The notes: a model not told the origin generated them from the sequence alone. Positions 35,988 to 45,722 are shown, counted from the stretch's first letter. The stretch: 64,000 nt of DNA from Parapedobacter sp. SGR-10 (GCF_011030405.1 NZ_JAAJTJ010000002.1:372001-436000), one strand, 5' to 3'. Numbers and translations are program-made.

Positions 35988-37400
35988 ATGGGCAGAAGAA
36001 TACCACAGGACAAAAGATTTCTGAAAGACATTGAGATCATTGATATTGCCGAAGAAGGCAAAGGCGTAGCAAGATATGAGGATTTGGTTTTATTCATCGA
36101 AAAAGCCATTCCGGGCGATACCGTAGAGGTCGAATTGCAACGCAAGAAAAAGAATTTTGCTGAAGGCCGTGTGGTCTCTATACAAACACCTTCTCCATAT
36201 CGTATCGAAGCTTTTTGTCCGCATTTCGGAACCTGTGGTGGTTGCAAATGGCAGCACATGGCCTATGATGCCCAGCTGAAATTCAAGCAGCAGTCCGTGG
36301 ACAATGCCCTGACCCGTATCGGTAAGGTGGACACATCAGCGATGGAAGACATTTTGCCGTCGGGCCAAACGGAATATTACCGCAACAAACTGGAATTTAC
36401 GTTTTCCAACAAACGTTGGTTGACGAATAGGGATGAGCAAGCCGCTCCACAGAACATGGATGCTTTGGGTTTTCACGTGCCGGGCCGGTTTGACAAAATC
36501 CTGGATATAACACATTGTTTTCTCCAACAGGATCCCTCCAATGACTTAAGGAATAAGGTAAGGGATTTTGCTGTTTCCCAGGATATCTCTTTCTATGACC
36601 TGCGTGAGCATACAGGTGCTCTGCGCAATCTCATTATCCGTACATCTTCTACGGGCGAGGTTATGGTCATTGTGGTATTTGCGTACCCCGAAGAAGGACA
36701 GGTGGAGTTATTGATGGATTTCATTGTCGGACAATTTCCTAATCTGACCTCATTGCTGTATATCATCAACCAAAAGCGCAACGATACGATCTTCGACCAG
36801 GATATCCATGTTTACGCAGGCCGCGATTTTATCTATGAAGAGATGGAGGGTTTGAAATTCAAAGTCGGTCCCAAGTCTTTTTACCAAACAAATTCCAGAC
36901 AAGCGTACGAACTGTACAAAATCACCCGTGAATTTGCCGGGTTGACAGGGGATGAACTGGTCTATGACCTATATACCGGAGCAGGTACGATTGCCAATTT
37001 CGTGGCAAGAACAGCGAAAAGGGTTGTAGGCGTAGAGTATGTGCCTTCGGCCATCGAAGATGCCAAGGTCAATTCGGCGACCAACGGTATTGCCAATACG
37101 GTATTCTATGCCGGGGATATGAAAGATGTGTTGACTGCTGAATTTGTAGAACGGCAGGGAAAGCCGGACGTGGTCATTACTGACCCGCCAAGAGCTGGAA
37201 TGCATCCGGATGTTGTTGACCGTATTTTGGAGATGGAAGCCCCAAAAGTGGTGTATGTGTCGTGCAATGCCGCAACGCAGGCGAGGGATTTGCAGCTGCT
37301 CTCTGAAAAATACAAAGTTGATCGGATAAAGCCCGTAGACATGTTTCCTCATACCCAACACGTCGAAAACGTGGTATTACTTACTCTTAAGATAAAGTGA
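35988..37400 (+). CDS. rlmD: 23S rRNA (uracil-5-)-methyltransferase RlmD-like
   Basis: 470 residues: N-terminal TRAM domain (IIDIAEEGKGVARYEDLVLFIEKAIPGDTVEVELQRKKKNFAEGRV), a cysteine cluster CPHFGTCGGCKWQHM for an iron-sulfur centre, and a SAM domain with YDLYTGAGTIANFVA, ITDPPRAGMHPDV and the nucleophile loop YVSCNAATQARDL. This is the RlmD/RumA/TrmA class making m5U in RNA; the exact site is inferred from family. The stop codon falls in the repeat 37,392-37,490. Confidence 0.93.
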   Translation: MGRRIPQDKRFLKDIEIIDIAEEGKGVARYEDLVLFIEKAIPGDTVEVELQRKKKNFAEGRVVSIQTPSPYRIEAFCPHFGTCGGCKWQHMAYDAQLKFKQQSVDNALTRIGKVDTSAMEDILPSGQTEYYRNKLEFTFSNKRWLTNRDEQAAPQNMDALGFHVPGRFDKILDITHCFLQQDPSNDLRNKVRDFAVSQDISFYDLREHTGALRNLIIRTSSTGEVMVIVVFAYPEEGQVELLMDFIVGQFPNLTSLLYIINQKRNDTIFDQDIHVYAGRDFIYEEMEGLKFKVGPKSFYQTNSRQAYELYKITREFAGLTGDELVYDLYTGAGTIANFVARTAKRVVGVEYVPSAIEDAKVNSATNGIANTVFYAGDMKDVLTAEFVERQGKPDVVITDPPRAGMHPDVVDRILEMEAPKVVYVSCNAATQARDLQLLSEKYKVDRIKPVDMFPHTQHVENVVLLTLKIK

Positions 37401-37490
37401 TAGAGGTGATGATGGTTATAGAGGTTGTAAGAGTATATGATATGCGACGTTCTCATAACCTACTTCACCTCCATAACGCACATAACTATA
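37392..37490. repeat. Duplicated upstream element, copy B
   Basis: Shares ATAAAGTGA..AGGTGATG and ACTTCACCTCCATAAC.CGCATAACTA-like ends with 23,181-23,270; its middle differs and contains GGTTATAGAGGTT. It again precedes a start codon by about 20 bases. Confidence 0.6.
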
Positions 37491-37508
37491 AATAAAATAA
37501 TAAACGGT

Positions 37509-37907
37509 ATGGATTTTCAAGACTTATTGTATCGCCAACCGGAAGGAGAAGGGCAACCTAACCCTTCTGCACCTAGTCCCCTGCACAGCCTTAAAGCAGA
37601 TTTGGACTTTTATGGGGAATCCATTCGGGAGGTTTCGTCCGAGATGATGGCAGAAGGCTATACACTGTTTCCGATTTTTGTGGCCCATCAGCACGAAGTC
37701 AGCCTGGGGGAGCTGATATTGGACAAAAACGAATTGGGAACCAATTGGTCGATTAATGCCAGCTCTTTGGAGGAGTTTGTCGATAGAGGTGTCATCAAAG
37801 AGGAAAAGAAAGGGCGTTTTGAGAAGCAGTACAAATCAGCAAGTGAATTTATGTGTTTGTTTGTCGTGGTGCCAGAGGGTGCTAATTTTGTATTTTATCC
37901 TTATTAG
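37509..37907 (+). CDS. Conserved hypothetical protein
   Basis: A 132-residue soluble protein starting MDFQDLLYRQPEGEGQP, with a Pro-rich linker (17-28), LKADLDFYGESIREVSSEMMAEGYTLFPIFVAHQHEVSLGELIL and a C-terminal CLFVVVPEGANFVFYPY. I recognise it only as a Bacteroidetes family without assigned role. The ATG at 37509 is chosen because the upstream in-frame ATG at 37437 lies inside the repeat copy B. Confidence 0.75.
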   Translation: MDFQDLLYRQPEGEGQPNPSAPSPLHSLKADLDFYGESIREVSSEMMAEGYTLFPIFVAHQHEVSLGELILDKNELGTNWSINASSLEEFVDRGVIKEEKKGRFEKQYKSASEFMCLFVVVPEGANFVFYPY

Positions 37908-38047
37908 CCGCAGGCTATAAGCGATAGGCTCCCTGGGATGCTTACAGCATAAAGCATATAGCCTACGGCCTATCGCTAATAAAAACCATACACCTTTAAA
38001 ACTTTTTAACATTCGAATAGTCCAATATTTGTTTACATTCGTAGGGA

Positions 38048-38806
38048 ATGATTAAATTTTTAACAAATACAGCCTTGTGCTTCTTGCTTATTGGGGTAGT
38101 CATACCTGTTGCAAAAGCGCAGCAGTTGTCCGGTACGGTCTCGGGTTTGATATTGGAGAAAGGGACTGGCAACCGATTGGCGGATGTCAACGTAGTCAAT
38201 TTGAGGACGTACCAGAGGGTAAAAACGAGCGTATATGGTGTTTTTTACATAGAAGCCTCTATAGGGGATAGTTTGTCCATATCGAAAACGGGGTACGGCC
38301 CATTGAAGACGATTCTTTATACGACGGAGGATATTCTCCTCGAGATGCAGCCCGGCCTGCAGATCGAGACAGTCGTTGTCTCGCGACGTACCCGACAGCA
38401 GGAAATGGACGATATCCTCCGGGATTATGAAAAGAAGGGGATATACAATGGTGGAAAGAACAAAGTGGGGACATATTTGAATAGTCCGGCCACGGCATTG
38501 TACAACCTGTTTGGCCGGGAAGCCAAAAATATGAAACGTTTTGAAAAGTTTATGAATCGCGAAATGGAGGAAATGACGGTGGACAAGATATTCTCAAAGT
38601 CGGTCGTAGGACAGGCAACAGGTCTGGAAGGAGAGGAATTACAAAACTTCATGGATATGTACCGTCCTTCGTATGAACAGGCCCAAAAATGGGGGCAGTA
38701 CGATGTGTTGGACTATATCTCCCGATCGTTCAAGACATGGGATGAGGAAGGGCGTCCGGCACCGCAAAAATTGCCCAAGTTAGAAATTCCTCTACAAGAA
38801 AAATAA
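38048..38806 (+). CDS. Exported protein with carboxypeptidase-like regulatory domain
   Basis: 252 residues with a signal peptide (ends AKAQ, residue 24), then a CarboxypepD_reg-like beta-sandwich (LSGTVSGLILEKGTGNRLADVNVVNLRTYQRVKTSVYGVFYIEASIGDSLSIS...) as found at the N-terminus of TonB receptors. No receptor barrel follows; the C-terminal half is charged and helical. Such proteins are frequent in Bacteroidetes envelopes, with unknown roles. AATATTTG about 17 bases upstream may be its -7 box. Confidence 0.82.
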   Translation: MIKFLTNTALCFLLIGVVIPVAKAQQLSGTVSGLILEKGTGNRLADVNVVNLRTYQRVKTSVYGVFYIEASIGDSLSISKTGYGPLKTILYTTEDILLEMQPGLQIETVVVSRRTRQQEMDDILRDYEKKGIYNGGKNKVGTYLNSPATALYNLFGREAKNMKRFEKFMNREMEEMTVDKIFSKSVVGQATGLEGEELQNFMDMYRPSYEQAQKWGQYDVLDYISRSFKTWDEEGRPAPQKLPKLEIPLQEK

Positions 38807-38834
38807 AAAGAGGCGCGAGATACGTAAAGGTGTA

Positions 38835-38865
38835 TTGTTATTGTTTAATTTTGGCACTACCTTTG
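38835..38865 (+). promoter_or_regulatory. Promoter of the OmpA-family gene
   Basis: TTG (38835-38837), a 20-base spacer and TACCTTTG (38858-38865) match the Bacteroidetes consensus; leader of about 50 bases. Confidence 0.6.
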
Positions 38866-38923
38866 ATTATATTCATTGGGAATAAATAAACAACAATTAA
38901 AAAGAACATAAAAAACAAAGAGT

Positions 38924-39613
38924 ATGAAAATTAATAAAAGATTAGCGGTATATGGTCTGTCTCTGGCCACATCAGCTATGTTGTTTGCGAGCTGTGAAAC
39001 AGTAAAAAACACAAACAATACAACAAAAGGAGCTGTCATCGGCACAACTGCAGGTGCAGGTCTTGGTGCATTGATCGGTAACAAAGCCGGTAATACAGCG
39101 GTAGGTGCTATTGCTGGTGCAGTGATCGGTGGTGCTGCAGGCACATTGATCGGTCGGAAAATGGACAAGCAGGCCAAAGAAATCGAAAATACAGTCGCTG
39201 GCGCTGAAGTAGAGCAAGTCGGTGAAGGTATCCTGGTGAAATTTGATTCAGGTATCTTGTTTGATTTCAATAGCTCAGCGCTGAAAACCAACGCAAAAGA
39301 TAATGTATCTAAATTAGTGGCAACCTTGAATAAGGAGCCTGATACAGAGATTTTGGTTTTGGGTCATACTGATAATGTGGGTACATTGGCGGCAAATGAT
39401 AAAGTTTCTAATGACCGCGCGCGTGCGGTAAGAGACTATGCTGTAGCACAAGGGTTGGCTAGCAACCGTATCAGAACGGAAGGTAAAAACTATTCAGAGC
39501 CTATAGCTTCCAACGATACTGAAGCAGGACGTGCACAAAACCGTCGTGTGGAAATCGTGATCGTCGCCAGCAAAAAAATGCAGGAAGAAGCTAAAAAACA
39601 AGCAGGTCAGTAA
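38924..39613 (+). CDS. OmpA family lipoprotein with glycine-zipper domain
   Basis: 229 residues: lipoprotein signal ending MLFASC (Cys21), a glycine-zipper segment (GAVIGTTAGAGLGALIGNKAG...GAIAGAVIGGAAGTLIGRKMD, about 35-80) that inserts in or packs on membrane, and a C-terminal OmpA peptidoglycan-binding domain (FDSGILFDFNSSALKTNAKDNV, LGHTDNVGT, NDRARAVRDY, GRAQNRRVEIV). It links outer membrane to peptidoglycan. Own promoter and a very strong terminator frame it as a single-gene unit. Confidence 0.94.
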   Translation: MKINKRLAVYGLSLATSAMLFASCETVKNTNNTTKGAVIGTTAGAGLGALIGNKAGNTAVGAIAGAVIGGAAGTLIGRKMDKQAKEIENTVAGAEVEQVGEGILVKFDSGILFDFNSSALKTNAKDNVSKLVATLNKEPDTEILVLGHTDNVGTLAANDKVSNDRARAVRDYAVAQGLASNRIRTEGKNYSEPIASNDTEAGRAQNRRVEIVIVASKKMQEEAKKQAGQ

Positions 39614-39626
39614 TAAGACCTGTTCT

Positions 39627-39674
39627 ATACAAAAAAGGAGGTGCTCCATTCATGGAGCACCTCCTTTTTTGTAT
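39627..39674. terminator. Terminator after the OmpA-family gene
   Basis: A perfect 23-bp stem (39627-39649 with 39652-39674) and two-base loop, with GGAGGTGCTCC / GGAGCACCTCC inside and A/T runs on both sides. Confidence 0.93.
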
Positions 39675-39714
39675 ATACTCTGCCAAACTGTCATTAAAAG
39701 TCGTATTTTATTTT

Positions 39715-39722
39715 TAACTTTG
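39715..39722 (+). promoter_or_regulatory. -7 box upstream of miaB
   Basis: TAACTTTG matches TAnnTTTG, 19 bases before the ATG; no clear TTG at the expected distance. Probably drives the miaB-secG operon. Confidence 0.45.
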
Positions 39723-39741
39723 TATTCTTTTATAATAGGCT

Positions 39742-41175
39742 ATGTTAGAGTTAACTCATACCACAAAAACGCACGACGAGTCCCGTCAGGGAGAGGCATT
39801 GGAGATGGCGACTACCGGGAAATCGAATGGGCGGAAACTGTATATCGAAAGCTACGGCTGTCAAATGAACTTCTCGGATAGTGAGATTGTCGCTTCTATA
39901 CTGATTGATCAAGGGTTTGAGACCACGAAGGATTACAAGGATGCGGATGTGGTATTTATCAATACCTGCTCCATACGGGAAAATGCAGAGCAACGCGTAC
40001 GGAATAGGCTGAAAGAGTTTGAAGCAGCAAAAACCAGAAATCCAGGTATGATCGTGGGGGTATTGGGCTGTATGGCTGAGCGATTGAAGGCCAAATTTTT
40101 GGAAGAGGAGAAATTGGTGGACGTGGTCGTAGGACCGGATGCTTACCGTGATCTACCCAACCTTATTGGCAAGGTGGACGATGGAAGCAAAGCCGTCAAC
40201 GTGCTGTTGTCACGTGAAGAAACGTATGCTGATATCAGTCCGGTGAGGCTTAATTCCAACGGTGTATCAGCCTTTATCTCCATCATGCGAGGTTGTGACA
40301 ATATGTGCTCGTTTTGTGTTGTCCCTTTTACCCGTGGGCGTGAGCGTAGCCGTGATCCTTACTCTATCGTCAAGGAAGCAACGGATTTATTCAACGCAGG
40401 GTATAGGGAAGTGACCTTGTTGGGTCAAAATGTGGATTCATACAAATTTACGCCGACCGTCGGTGAGGGCGTAGAACCGCTGCCTATTGTCAATTTTGCG
40501 GATCTGTTGGCTATGGTGGCTGAAGTAAGCCCCGAGCTGAGAGTGCGTTTTTCGACATCCCATCCCAAAGATATTACCGACGAGGTACTCTATACAATGG
40601 CCAAATATGAGAATATATGTAAGTATATACATCTACCGGTACAGTCCGGAAACTCTCGTGTATTGGAACTCATGAACCGCACCTACGATAGGGAATGGTA
40701 CATCGACCGGGTAGATGCTATCCGTCGCATTATTCCCGAATGTGGTATTTCTACAGATGTGATTACAGGTTTTTGTACCGAAACCGAAGAGGAGCATCAG
40801 GATACGCTCTCTATGATGGATTATGTCAAGTACGATTTTGCCTATATGTTTGCCTATTCGGAACGTCCGGGTACTTTAGCTGCCAAACGTTATGAAGACG
40901 ATGTCCCCGAAGAGGTAAAAAAACGTCGTCTTACGGAGGTGGTCAACAAACAGCAGGAACACAGCCTGTACCGTTTGCAAAACTTTGTAGGCAAGGTACA
41001 TAAAGTACTTATAGAAGGCTTTTCAAAGCGGTCAGATCAGGATTATTGTGGTCGCAATGATCAGAATACCATGGTCGTGTTTCCCGTGGATTCACGCTAT
41101 AAAGTAGGGCAGTATGTTCATGTGCTAGGTGAGAGCTGTACGTCAGCAACATTGATCGGTAGGATTGTGGAATAG
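39742..41175 (+). CDS. miaB: tRNA-2-methylthio-N6-dimethylallyladenosine synthase
   Basis: 477-residue radical-SAM methylthiotransferase acting on i6A37 of tRNAs. Domains: N-terminal MTTase with [31 protein letters not shown] and [11 protein letters not shown] (three cluster cysteines), central radical SAM with [23 protein letters not shown] (CxxxCxxC), and C-terminal TRAM domain ([34 protein letters not shown]). First gene of the operon ending with secG; the sigma-54 regulator starts 89 bases after. Confidence 0.96.
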   Translation: MLELTHTTKTHDESRQGEALEMATTGKSNGRKLYIESYGCQMNFSDSEIVASILIDQGFETTKDYKDADVVFINTCSIRENAEQRVRNRLKEFEAAKTRNPGMIVGVLGCMAERLKAKFLEEEKLVDVVVGPDAYRDLPNLIGKVDDGSKAVNVLLSREETYADISPVRLNSNGVSAFISIMRGCDNMCSFCVVPFTRGRERSRDPYSIVKEATDLFNAGYREVTLLGQNVDSYKFTPTVGEGVEPLPIVNFADLLAMVAEVSPELRVRFSTSHPKDITDEVLYTMAKYENICKYIHLPVQSGNSRVLELMNRTYDREWYIDRVDAIRRIIPECGISTDVITGFCTETEEEHQDTLSMMDYVKYDFAYMFAYSERPGTLAAKRYEDDVPEEVKKRRLTEVVNKQQEHSLYRLQNFVGKVHKVLIEGFSKRSDQDYCGRNDQNTMVVFPVDSRYKVGQYVHVLGESCTSATLIGRIVE

Positions 41176-41264
41176 TATTGAGATATGCGTATTGCGTATT
41201 GAGACGTGGGAGATATGAGGTTTTTATCGCAATACTCAATATGCTACGCACTACGAAAACAGAA

Positions 41265-42524
41265 ATGGATAATCAAGATATTAAGAATAGATTCGGAATC
41301 ATTGGCAACTCTCCCTTGCTCAATCGGGCTATCGATATTGCCCGGCAGGTTGCACCTACGGATATCTCGGTGTTGATCCAGGGAGAAAGCGGTTCGGGTA
41401 AGGAAGTGTTTTCGCATATCATTCATCAATTGAGTGCACGCAAACATGGTAATTTCATCGCCGTCAATTGTGGTGCTATACCAGAAGGCACAATCGATTC
41501 CGAGTTGTTTGGCCATGAGAAAGGATCATTTACCGGAGCACATGAAGCCCGTAAAGGATATTTCGAGGTGGTCGATGGTGGTACCATATTTTTGGATGAG
41601 GTTGGCGAGTTGCCCTTGAATACGCAGGCGAGACTTCTTCGGGTACTTGAATCGGGAGAATATATAAGGGTCGGTTCGTCCAAGGTGCTGAAAACCAATG
41701 TACGTGTGGTGGCTGCTACCAATGTGGATGTGTACGAGGCTGTGAAGAAGGGTAAGTTTCGGGAAGACCTCTATTATCGACTGAATACCGTTCCATTGCG
41801 TATCCCTGCCCTGCGGGAGCGAAAAGAAGATATTTACCTTTTGTTCAGAAAGTTTATCGCTGATTTTTCGGATAAGTATCGTTCGCCTAGCGTACAGCTC
41901 ACACCAGATGCACAGGAACTTTTGACCAACTACAGCTGGCCGGGCAATGTGCGCCAATTGAAAAATATAGCCGAGCAGATTGCCGTATTGGAAAAAGAAC
42001 GTGTCATCGATGCGGTTATACTGAGAAGGTATCTGCCCGATGATCGGCCAGTCAGCACCCTGCCTGTGTTTGTAAAAGATCAAGCTAAGGAAGATTTTTC
42101 CGAAAGAGATATTTTGTACAAGGTGCTCTTCGATATGAAAAAGGATATGGTCGATCTCAAAAAGCTGGTGGTGGAACTATTGCAGAATGGTACCAATGCA
42201 GCCAACTTTGATCGCAATGCAAACTATATCAACCAGCTTTACCGTGAGGTGCAGCCCGGTACTCCACAGCTTTATCAAGAGGACAATAGCAATGCTTCGC
42301 CGACGATTACTATCCACAATCCTGGGGGCAATGCTAACTACATGCCATTGGATACACAGGATGTTGAAGAGGTGGAAGAATCGCTTTCATTGGTGGAAAA
42401 GGAGTCTGATCTGATCAAAAAAGCATTGAAAAAACACAAGGGTAAACGAAAGGCAGCTGCGCAGGAACTGGGAATTTCAGAACGGACTTTATACAGAAAG
42501 ATTAAAGACTTAAATTTAGAGTAG
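41265..42524 (+). CDS. Sigma-54-dependent Fis-family transcriptional regulator
   Basis: 419 residues from the ATG at 41265: AAA+ domain at the N-terminus with Walker A GESGSGKE, the sigma-54 contact loop GSFTGA (GAFTGA variant), Walker B GGTIFLDEVGELP, and R-fingers in LRESGEYIRVGSS-like context; C-terminal Fis HTH (LIKKALKKHKGKRKAAAQELGISERTLYRKIKDL). There is no N-terminal receiver or sensor domain, so control is by expression or a partner. In Bacteroidetes it commonly precedes lptE. A longer ATG at 41178 is less likely. Confidence 0.93.
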   Translation: MDNQDIKNRFGIIGNSPLLNRAIDIARQVAPTDISVLIQGESGSGKEVFSHIIHQLSARKHGNFIAVNCGAIPEGTIDSELFGHEKGSFTGAHEARKGYFEVVDGGTIFLDEVGELPLNTQARLLRVLESGEYIRVGSSKVLKTNVRVVAATNVDVYEAVKKGKFREDLYYRLNTVPLRIPALRERKEDIYLLFRKFIADFSDKYRSPSVQLTPDAQELLTNYSWPGNVRQLKNIAEQIAVLEKERVIDAVILRRYLPDDRPVSTLPVFVKDQAKEDFSERDILYKVLFDMKKDMVDLKKLVVELLQNGTNAANFDRNANYINQLYREVQPGTPQLYQEDNSNASPTITIHNPGGNANYMPLDTQDVEEVEESLSLVEKESDLIKKALKKHKGKRKAAAQELGISERTLYRKIKDLNLE

Positions 42525-42536
42525 ATTATCGATTCT

Positions 42537-43070
42537 ATGGTCAGGAAGATGTTGAAATATGGTGTACGTGTGCTGATGGTCGTTGCCGTATTGGCTATGG
42601 TGCACGGTTGTGGGGTGAAATACAGTTTTACAGGAGGGTCTATTCCCAAGGATATGAAAACCTATACGGTATTGTATTTTGAAAATATTGCCCCGATGGT
42701 GTACACAACCTTGAGCCAGGATTTTACCGAAGGACTCAAAGAGCGTATCCGTACGCAGTCAAGTTTGAGCCAAGTCAATTCGGATGGAGACGCAATCTTT
42801 GAAGGTGTGATCACCAATTACAGCATCACACCGGCCTCTGTCCAAGCCGGAGGTCTTGATCAGGCTGCCAATAGCCGATTGACCATCACGGTGAAAGTGA
42901 AATATACCAACCGGTTGGATGAGACGGGGGAGAGTAATTTTGAAGAAAGTTTTACGCAGTTTGAGGAGTTTGCAGGGAGTGATGTGACCTCTTATGAGGC
43001 GACACTGAACCAAAACATTATTAAGAAACTGACCGAGGATATTTACAACAAAGCATTTGCAAACTGGTAG
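42537..43070 (+). CDS. lptE: LPS assembly lipoprotein LptE
   Basis: 177 residues: signal with lipobox AMVHGC (Cys23), then GVKYSFTGGSIPKDMKTYTVLYFENIAPM, the Bacteroidetes LptE signature, and an alternating beta/helix domain ending in IIKKLTEDIYNKAFANW. LptE plugs and supports the LptD barrel that inserts LPS in the outer membrane. It starts 12 bases after the sigma-54 regulator, so they share an operon. Confidence 0.9.
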   Translation: MVRKMLKYGVRVLMVVAVLAMVHGCGVKYSFTGGSIPKDMKTYTVLYFENIAPMVYTTLSQDFTEGLKERIRTQSSLSQVNSDGDAIFEGVITNYSITPASVQAGGLDQAANSRLTITVKVKYTNRLDETGESNFEESFTQFEEFAGSDVTSYEATLNQNIIKKLTEDIYNKAFANW

Positions 43071-43077
43071 GGATATT

Positions 43078-44157
43078 ATGGGGACACAATCACAGGAACA
43101 TCAGCTCTATTATGATGCTATTACCCAACCTTTGCGGGTAGAAGAAGCAGATCTATTGCGCTTGATCGACAAGTATCCTTACTCCCAGCCACTACGGTAT
43201 GCCTTGTTGCAAAAACAGGCCCTGTCTTCACAGCATATCCCCGCTGTTGAAAATACGCTTCTTTATGCGCCAGATGTACATTGGTTGTGGAGCTATGTAC
43301 ACACACCGGCGGAGATGATCGAAGAGATCGTGTCCATGACCGAGGATTACGTGCCTTTTGAGGAGTACGAAGAAAAAAACGAAGGACAATCCGGAGTAGA
43401 TAGCGAAGCGTATGATGAAACTGCTGAAACAGTACATGAACAGGTGGCAGACCAAACGAACGGGCAGGTAGACGAAGTGCCTCCGGAGGAGGAAATGGAA
43501 AGATTGGTACATAGTGCGGGTATTTCCGGTGATTATTTTGTTTTTGAGCAGAAGGAAAAGGGGATAGCCGAGGAGCAGGTGGTGGAAGATGCGTCCGTAG
43601 TAGGAGAAAACGAGCAGACCGAGGATGAGAATATCAGCCTATATAACGATGAGTTAATGCCTTATAGTTTCCGTTGGTGGCTGTATAAGACCCGACTGGA
43701 ACATGCAGATACTTATCAGCCCTATGCTACACCGGTATGGCCACAGCCGCAGAAGGGCCAGTTTGACCCTAAAAAGCTCGATGAGGCAATACTAGACCAA
43801 CAGATCAAGGAGAGTATCATCCATTTTCAAGATCCAGAAATGAAACTGAGTGAAGAGGTCAAGAACCGGCCTGTCGAACCAGTCACACCGAAAAAAGGGG
43901 CCGAGATCATCGAAAAGTTTATTCAGGAAGAACCGATAATCCATCCACCTTCGCCCGAACAGCTCAATACGGAGAATATGGCCCGACAGAGCGCAGAAGA
44001 TAATTACATGTTGGTCACGGAGACTTTGGCTAACATCTATATAGAGCAGGGTTTGTATTCGAAAGCAATTGAGGTGTTCAAAAAATTAATTTTGAGATAT
44101 CCGGAAAAAAAATCGTATTTTGCGGCCCGAATTCAAGAATTGGAAAAAAACTTATAA
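43078..44157 (+). CDS. Hypothetical protein with acidic centre and C-terminal TPR-like repeat
   Basis: 359 residues from the ATG at 43078, eight bases after lptE (an ATG at 43057 overlaps lptE). N-terminal helical part, a long acidic middle (about 95-190, many Glu/Asp/Gln), the block PYSFRWWLYKTRLEHADTYQPYA, and a C-terminal TPR-like pair (LANIYIEQGLYSKAIEVFKKLILRYPEKKSYFAARI). A regular gene of this Bacteroidetes operon, of unknown function; a scaffold role is possible. Confidence 0.8.
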   Translation: MGTQSQEHQLYYDAITQPLRVEEADLLRLIDKYPYSQPLRYALLQKQALSSQHIPAVENTLLYAPDVHWLWSYVHTPAEMIEEIVSMTEDYVPFEEYEEKNEGQSGVDSEAYDETAETVHEQVADQTNGQVDEVPPEEEMERLVHSAGISGDYFVFEQKEKGIAEEQVVEDASVVGENEQTEDENISLYNDELMPYSFRWWLYKTRLEHADTYQPYATPVWPQPQKGQFDPKKLDEAILDQQIKESIIHFQDPEMKLSEEVKNRPVEPVTPKKGAEIIEKFIQEEPIIHPPSPEQLNTENMARQSAEDNYMLVTETLANIYIEQGLYSKAIEVFKKLILRYPEKKSYFAARIQELEKNL

Positions 44158-44172
44158 TAATAGCATAAAGAG

Positions 44173-44526
44173 ATGACAACATTATTTATTATCCTGATCA
44201 TTTTAGCGAGTGTGATCCTATCGTTTTTTGTATTGATTCAAAATCCTAAAGGAGGTGGGTTATCATCAGGATTTGCGGGAGGAAGCAATTTAATGGGAGT
44301 AAAGCGTACAGGAGACTTTTTGGAAAAAGGAACCTGGACTTTGATGATTGCTCTCATGGTATTTAGCTTGGCCATCAATATTTTAGGGCCTTCTGCTAGC
44401 TCCGGGGGTGGTGGTCTTTCGGATCAGATTGATGCACCTGCACAAGCGGCTCCGCTCAACTTGAATAATATGGCGCCAGTCGAAGGAGAGCAGCCTGTAC
44501 CGACAGTACCAGATTCTTCCAATTAA
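44173..44526 (+). CDS. secG: Preprotein translocase subunit SecG
   Basis: 117 residues with two membrane helices (about 2-22 and 56-74) around the conserved QNPKGGGLSSGFAGGSNLMGVKRTGDFLEKGTW loop, followed by a Gly/Pro/Ala-rich tail typical of Bacteroidetes SecG. Part of the SecYEG channel. Last gene of the operon, 15 bases after the TPR-like gene. Confidence 0.95.
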   Translation: MTTLFIILIILASVILSFFVLIQNPKGGGLSSGFAGGSNLMGVKRTGDFLEKGTWTLMIALMVFSLAINILGPSASSGGGGLSDQIDAPAQAAPLNLNNMAPVEGEQPVPTVPDSSN

Positions 44527-44547
44527 GGTGTGCAAAGAAATATGATG

Positions 44548-44577
44548 AGCTCTACAAAATTTTTGTAGGGCTTTTTT
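44548..44577 (+). terminator. Terminator after secG
   Basis: AGCTCTACAAA and TTTGTAGGGCT pair with one G-T pair; a TTTTT tract follows. Confidence 0.85.
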
Positions 44578-44675
44578 GTTGTTGGTTCTGAAAATATTAT
44601 AACCACCAAAGATTTTTTGCCCCTACCTGTTATTATTGTATTTTTACGGAGAACAAATACATATTTCGTTTTATC

Positions 44676-45722
44676 ATGGGTAATTCTCCTCATTCTTGCC
44701 AATATATTTTTGATGACATACAGCTTCAGGATGTTGCTTTGGTGCATGGCAAGGATGTGAGCATTGCTTTTGTTGGTACAAAGGATACTACTGTTGCGGT
44801 CGACCATGTGGACTTTGACATTGAAGAGGGCAAGATTACGGCCATCATCGGTGAATCGGGCAGTGGGAAGAGTACGTTGCTCAAACTCATATATGGATTG
44901 TTGGAACCAGAGACCGGAGAAGTCCGGTATAGGGGATGGTTGGTGCCTACGCGAAAGGATAAGCTGATTCCGGGACATGATGCGATGAAAATGGTTTCGC
45001 AAGGTTTTGATGACCTAAATTATTATGCCAAGGTGTGGGATAATATTGCCTCTCAACTTTCCAATACGGATTTGGAGCTCAAAAGAAGCAAGACAGAAGA
45101 GGTGTTGGACAAACTTCGGATCCATCATCTGGCCCAACACAGGGTTGCCGACCTCAGTGGGGGAGAAAAACAACGGGTAGCTATCGCACGTGCACTGATC
45201 AATGAGCCGGAAGTATTGCTTATGGATGAGCCTTTTAACCAGGTCGACGCAGCATTTCGGGATGCTTTGCAACAAGATATCCGCCGGATTGTAGCGGATA
45301 CCGGACTGACCGTCATCCTCGTCTCACATGATCCGGCCGAAGTATTGGCCATGGCAGATGCTTTATTAGTCATGCAGGGTGGGCATATTGTGGATTTTGG
45401 TCATCCCCAAGAGCTCTATTTTCGACCTAAAAGTACATACACGGCATTGCTATTGGCCAAAAGCAATATCCTTACAGCGGAACAGGCACAGCGACTTGAG
45501 CTTCCGTCTGAAAGTCCAGTGGCCATCCATCAGGAATGGATCGATATAAAAGCGCATTCAAATGGACGTTTCGTGATCAAAGATATTCGGTTTCGGGGTT
45601 TTTATAAGGAATATGTACTCAGCGATGGGGAAATAAGCCTGCATGCTATCGTAAAGTCGGATGTGCCGCTACCCAAATTTACTCAGGTTGCTATTATTAT
45701 TAAAGAGTATATTATTTTTTAA
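44676..45722 (+). CDS. ABC transporter ATP-binding protein
   Basis: 348 residues: Walker A GESGSGKST near 67, Q-loop region SQGFDDL, signature LSGGEKQRVAIARAL, Walker B VLLMDEP and switch His in VSHDPAEVL, then a C-terminal TOBE-like extension (about 265-348). This layout is that of importers of the CUT/PotA type. No permease or binding-protein gene is next to it, so the substrate is unknown. Single-gene unit after the secG terminator. Confidence 0.9.
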   Translation: MGNSPHSCQYIFDDIQLQDVALVHGKDVSIAFVGTKDTTVAVDHVDFDIEEGKITAIIGESGSGKSTLLKLIYGLLEPETGEVRYRGWLVPTRKDKLIPGHDAMKMVSQGFDDLNYYAKVWDNIASQLSNTDLELKRSKTEEVLDKLRIHHLAQHRVADLSGGEKQRVAIARALINEPEVLLMDEPFNQVDAAFRDALQQDIRRIVADTGLTVILVSHDPAEVLAMADALLVMQGGHIVDFGHPQELYFRPKSTYTALLLAKSNILTAEQAQRLELPSESPVAIHQEWIDIKAHSNGRFVIKDIRFRGFYKEYVLSDGEISLHAIVKSDVPLPKFTQVAIIIKEYIIF

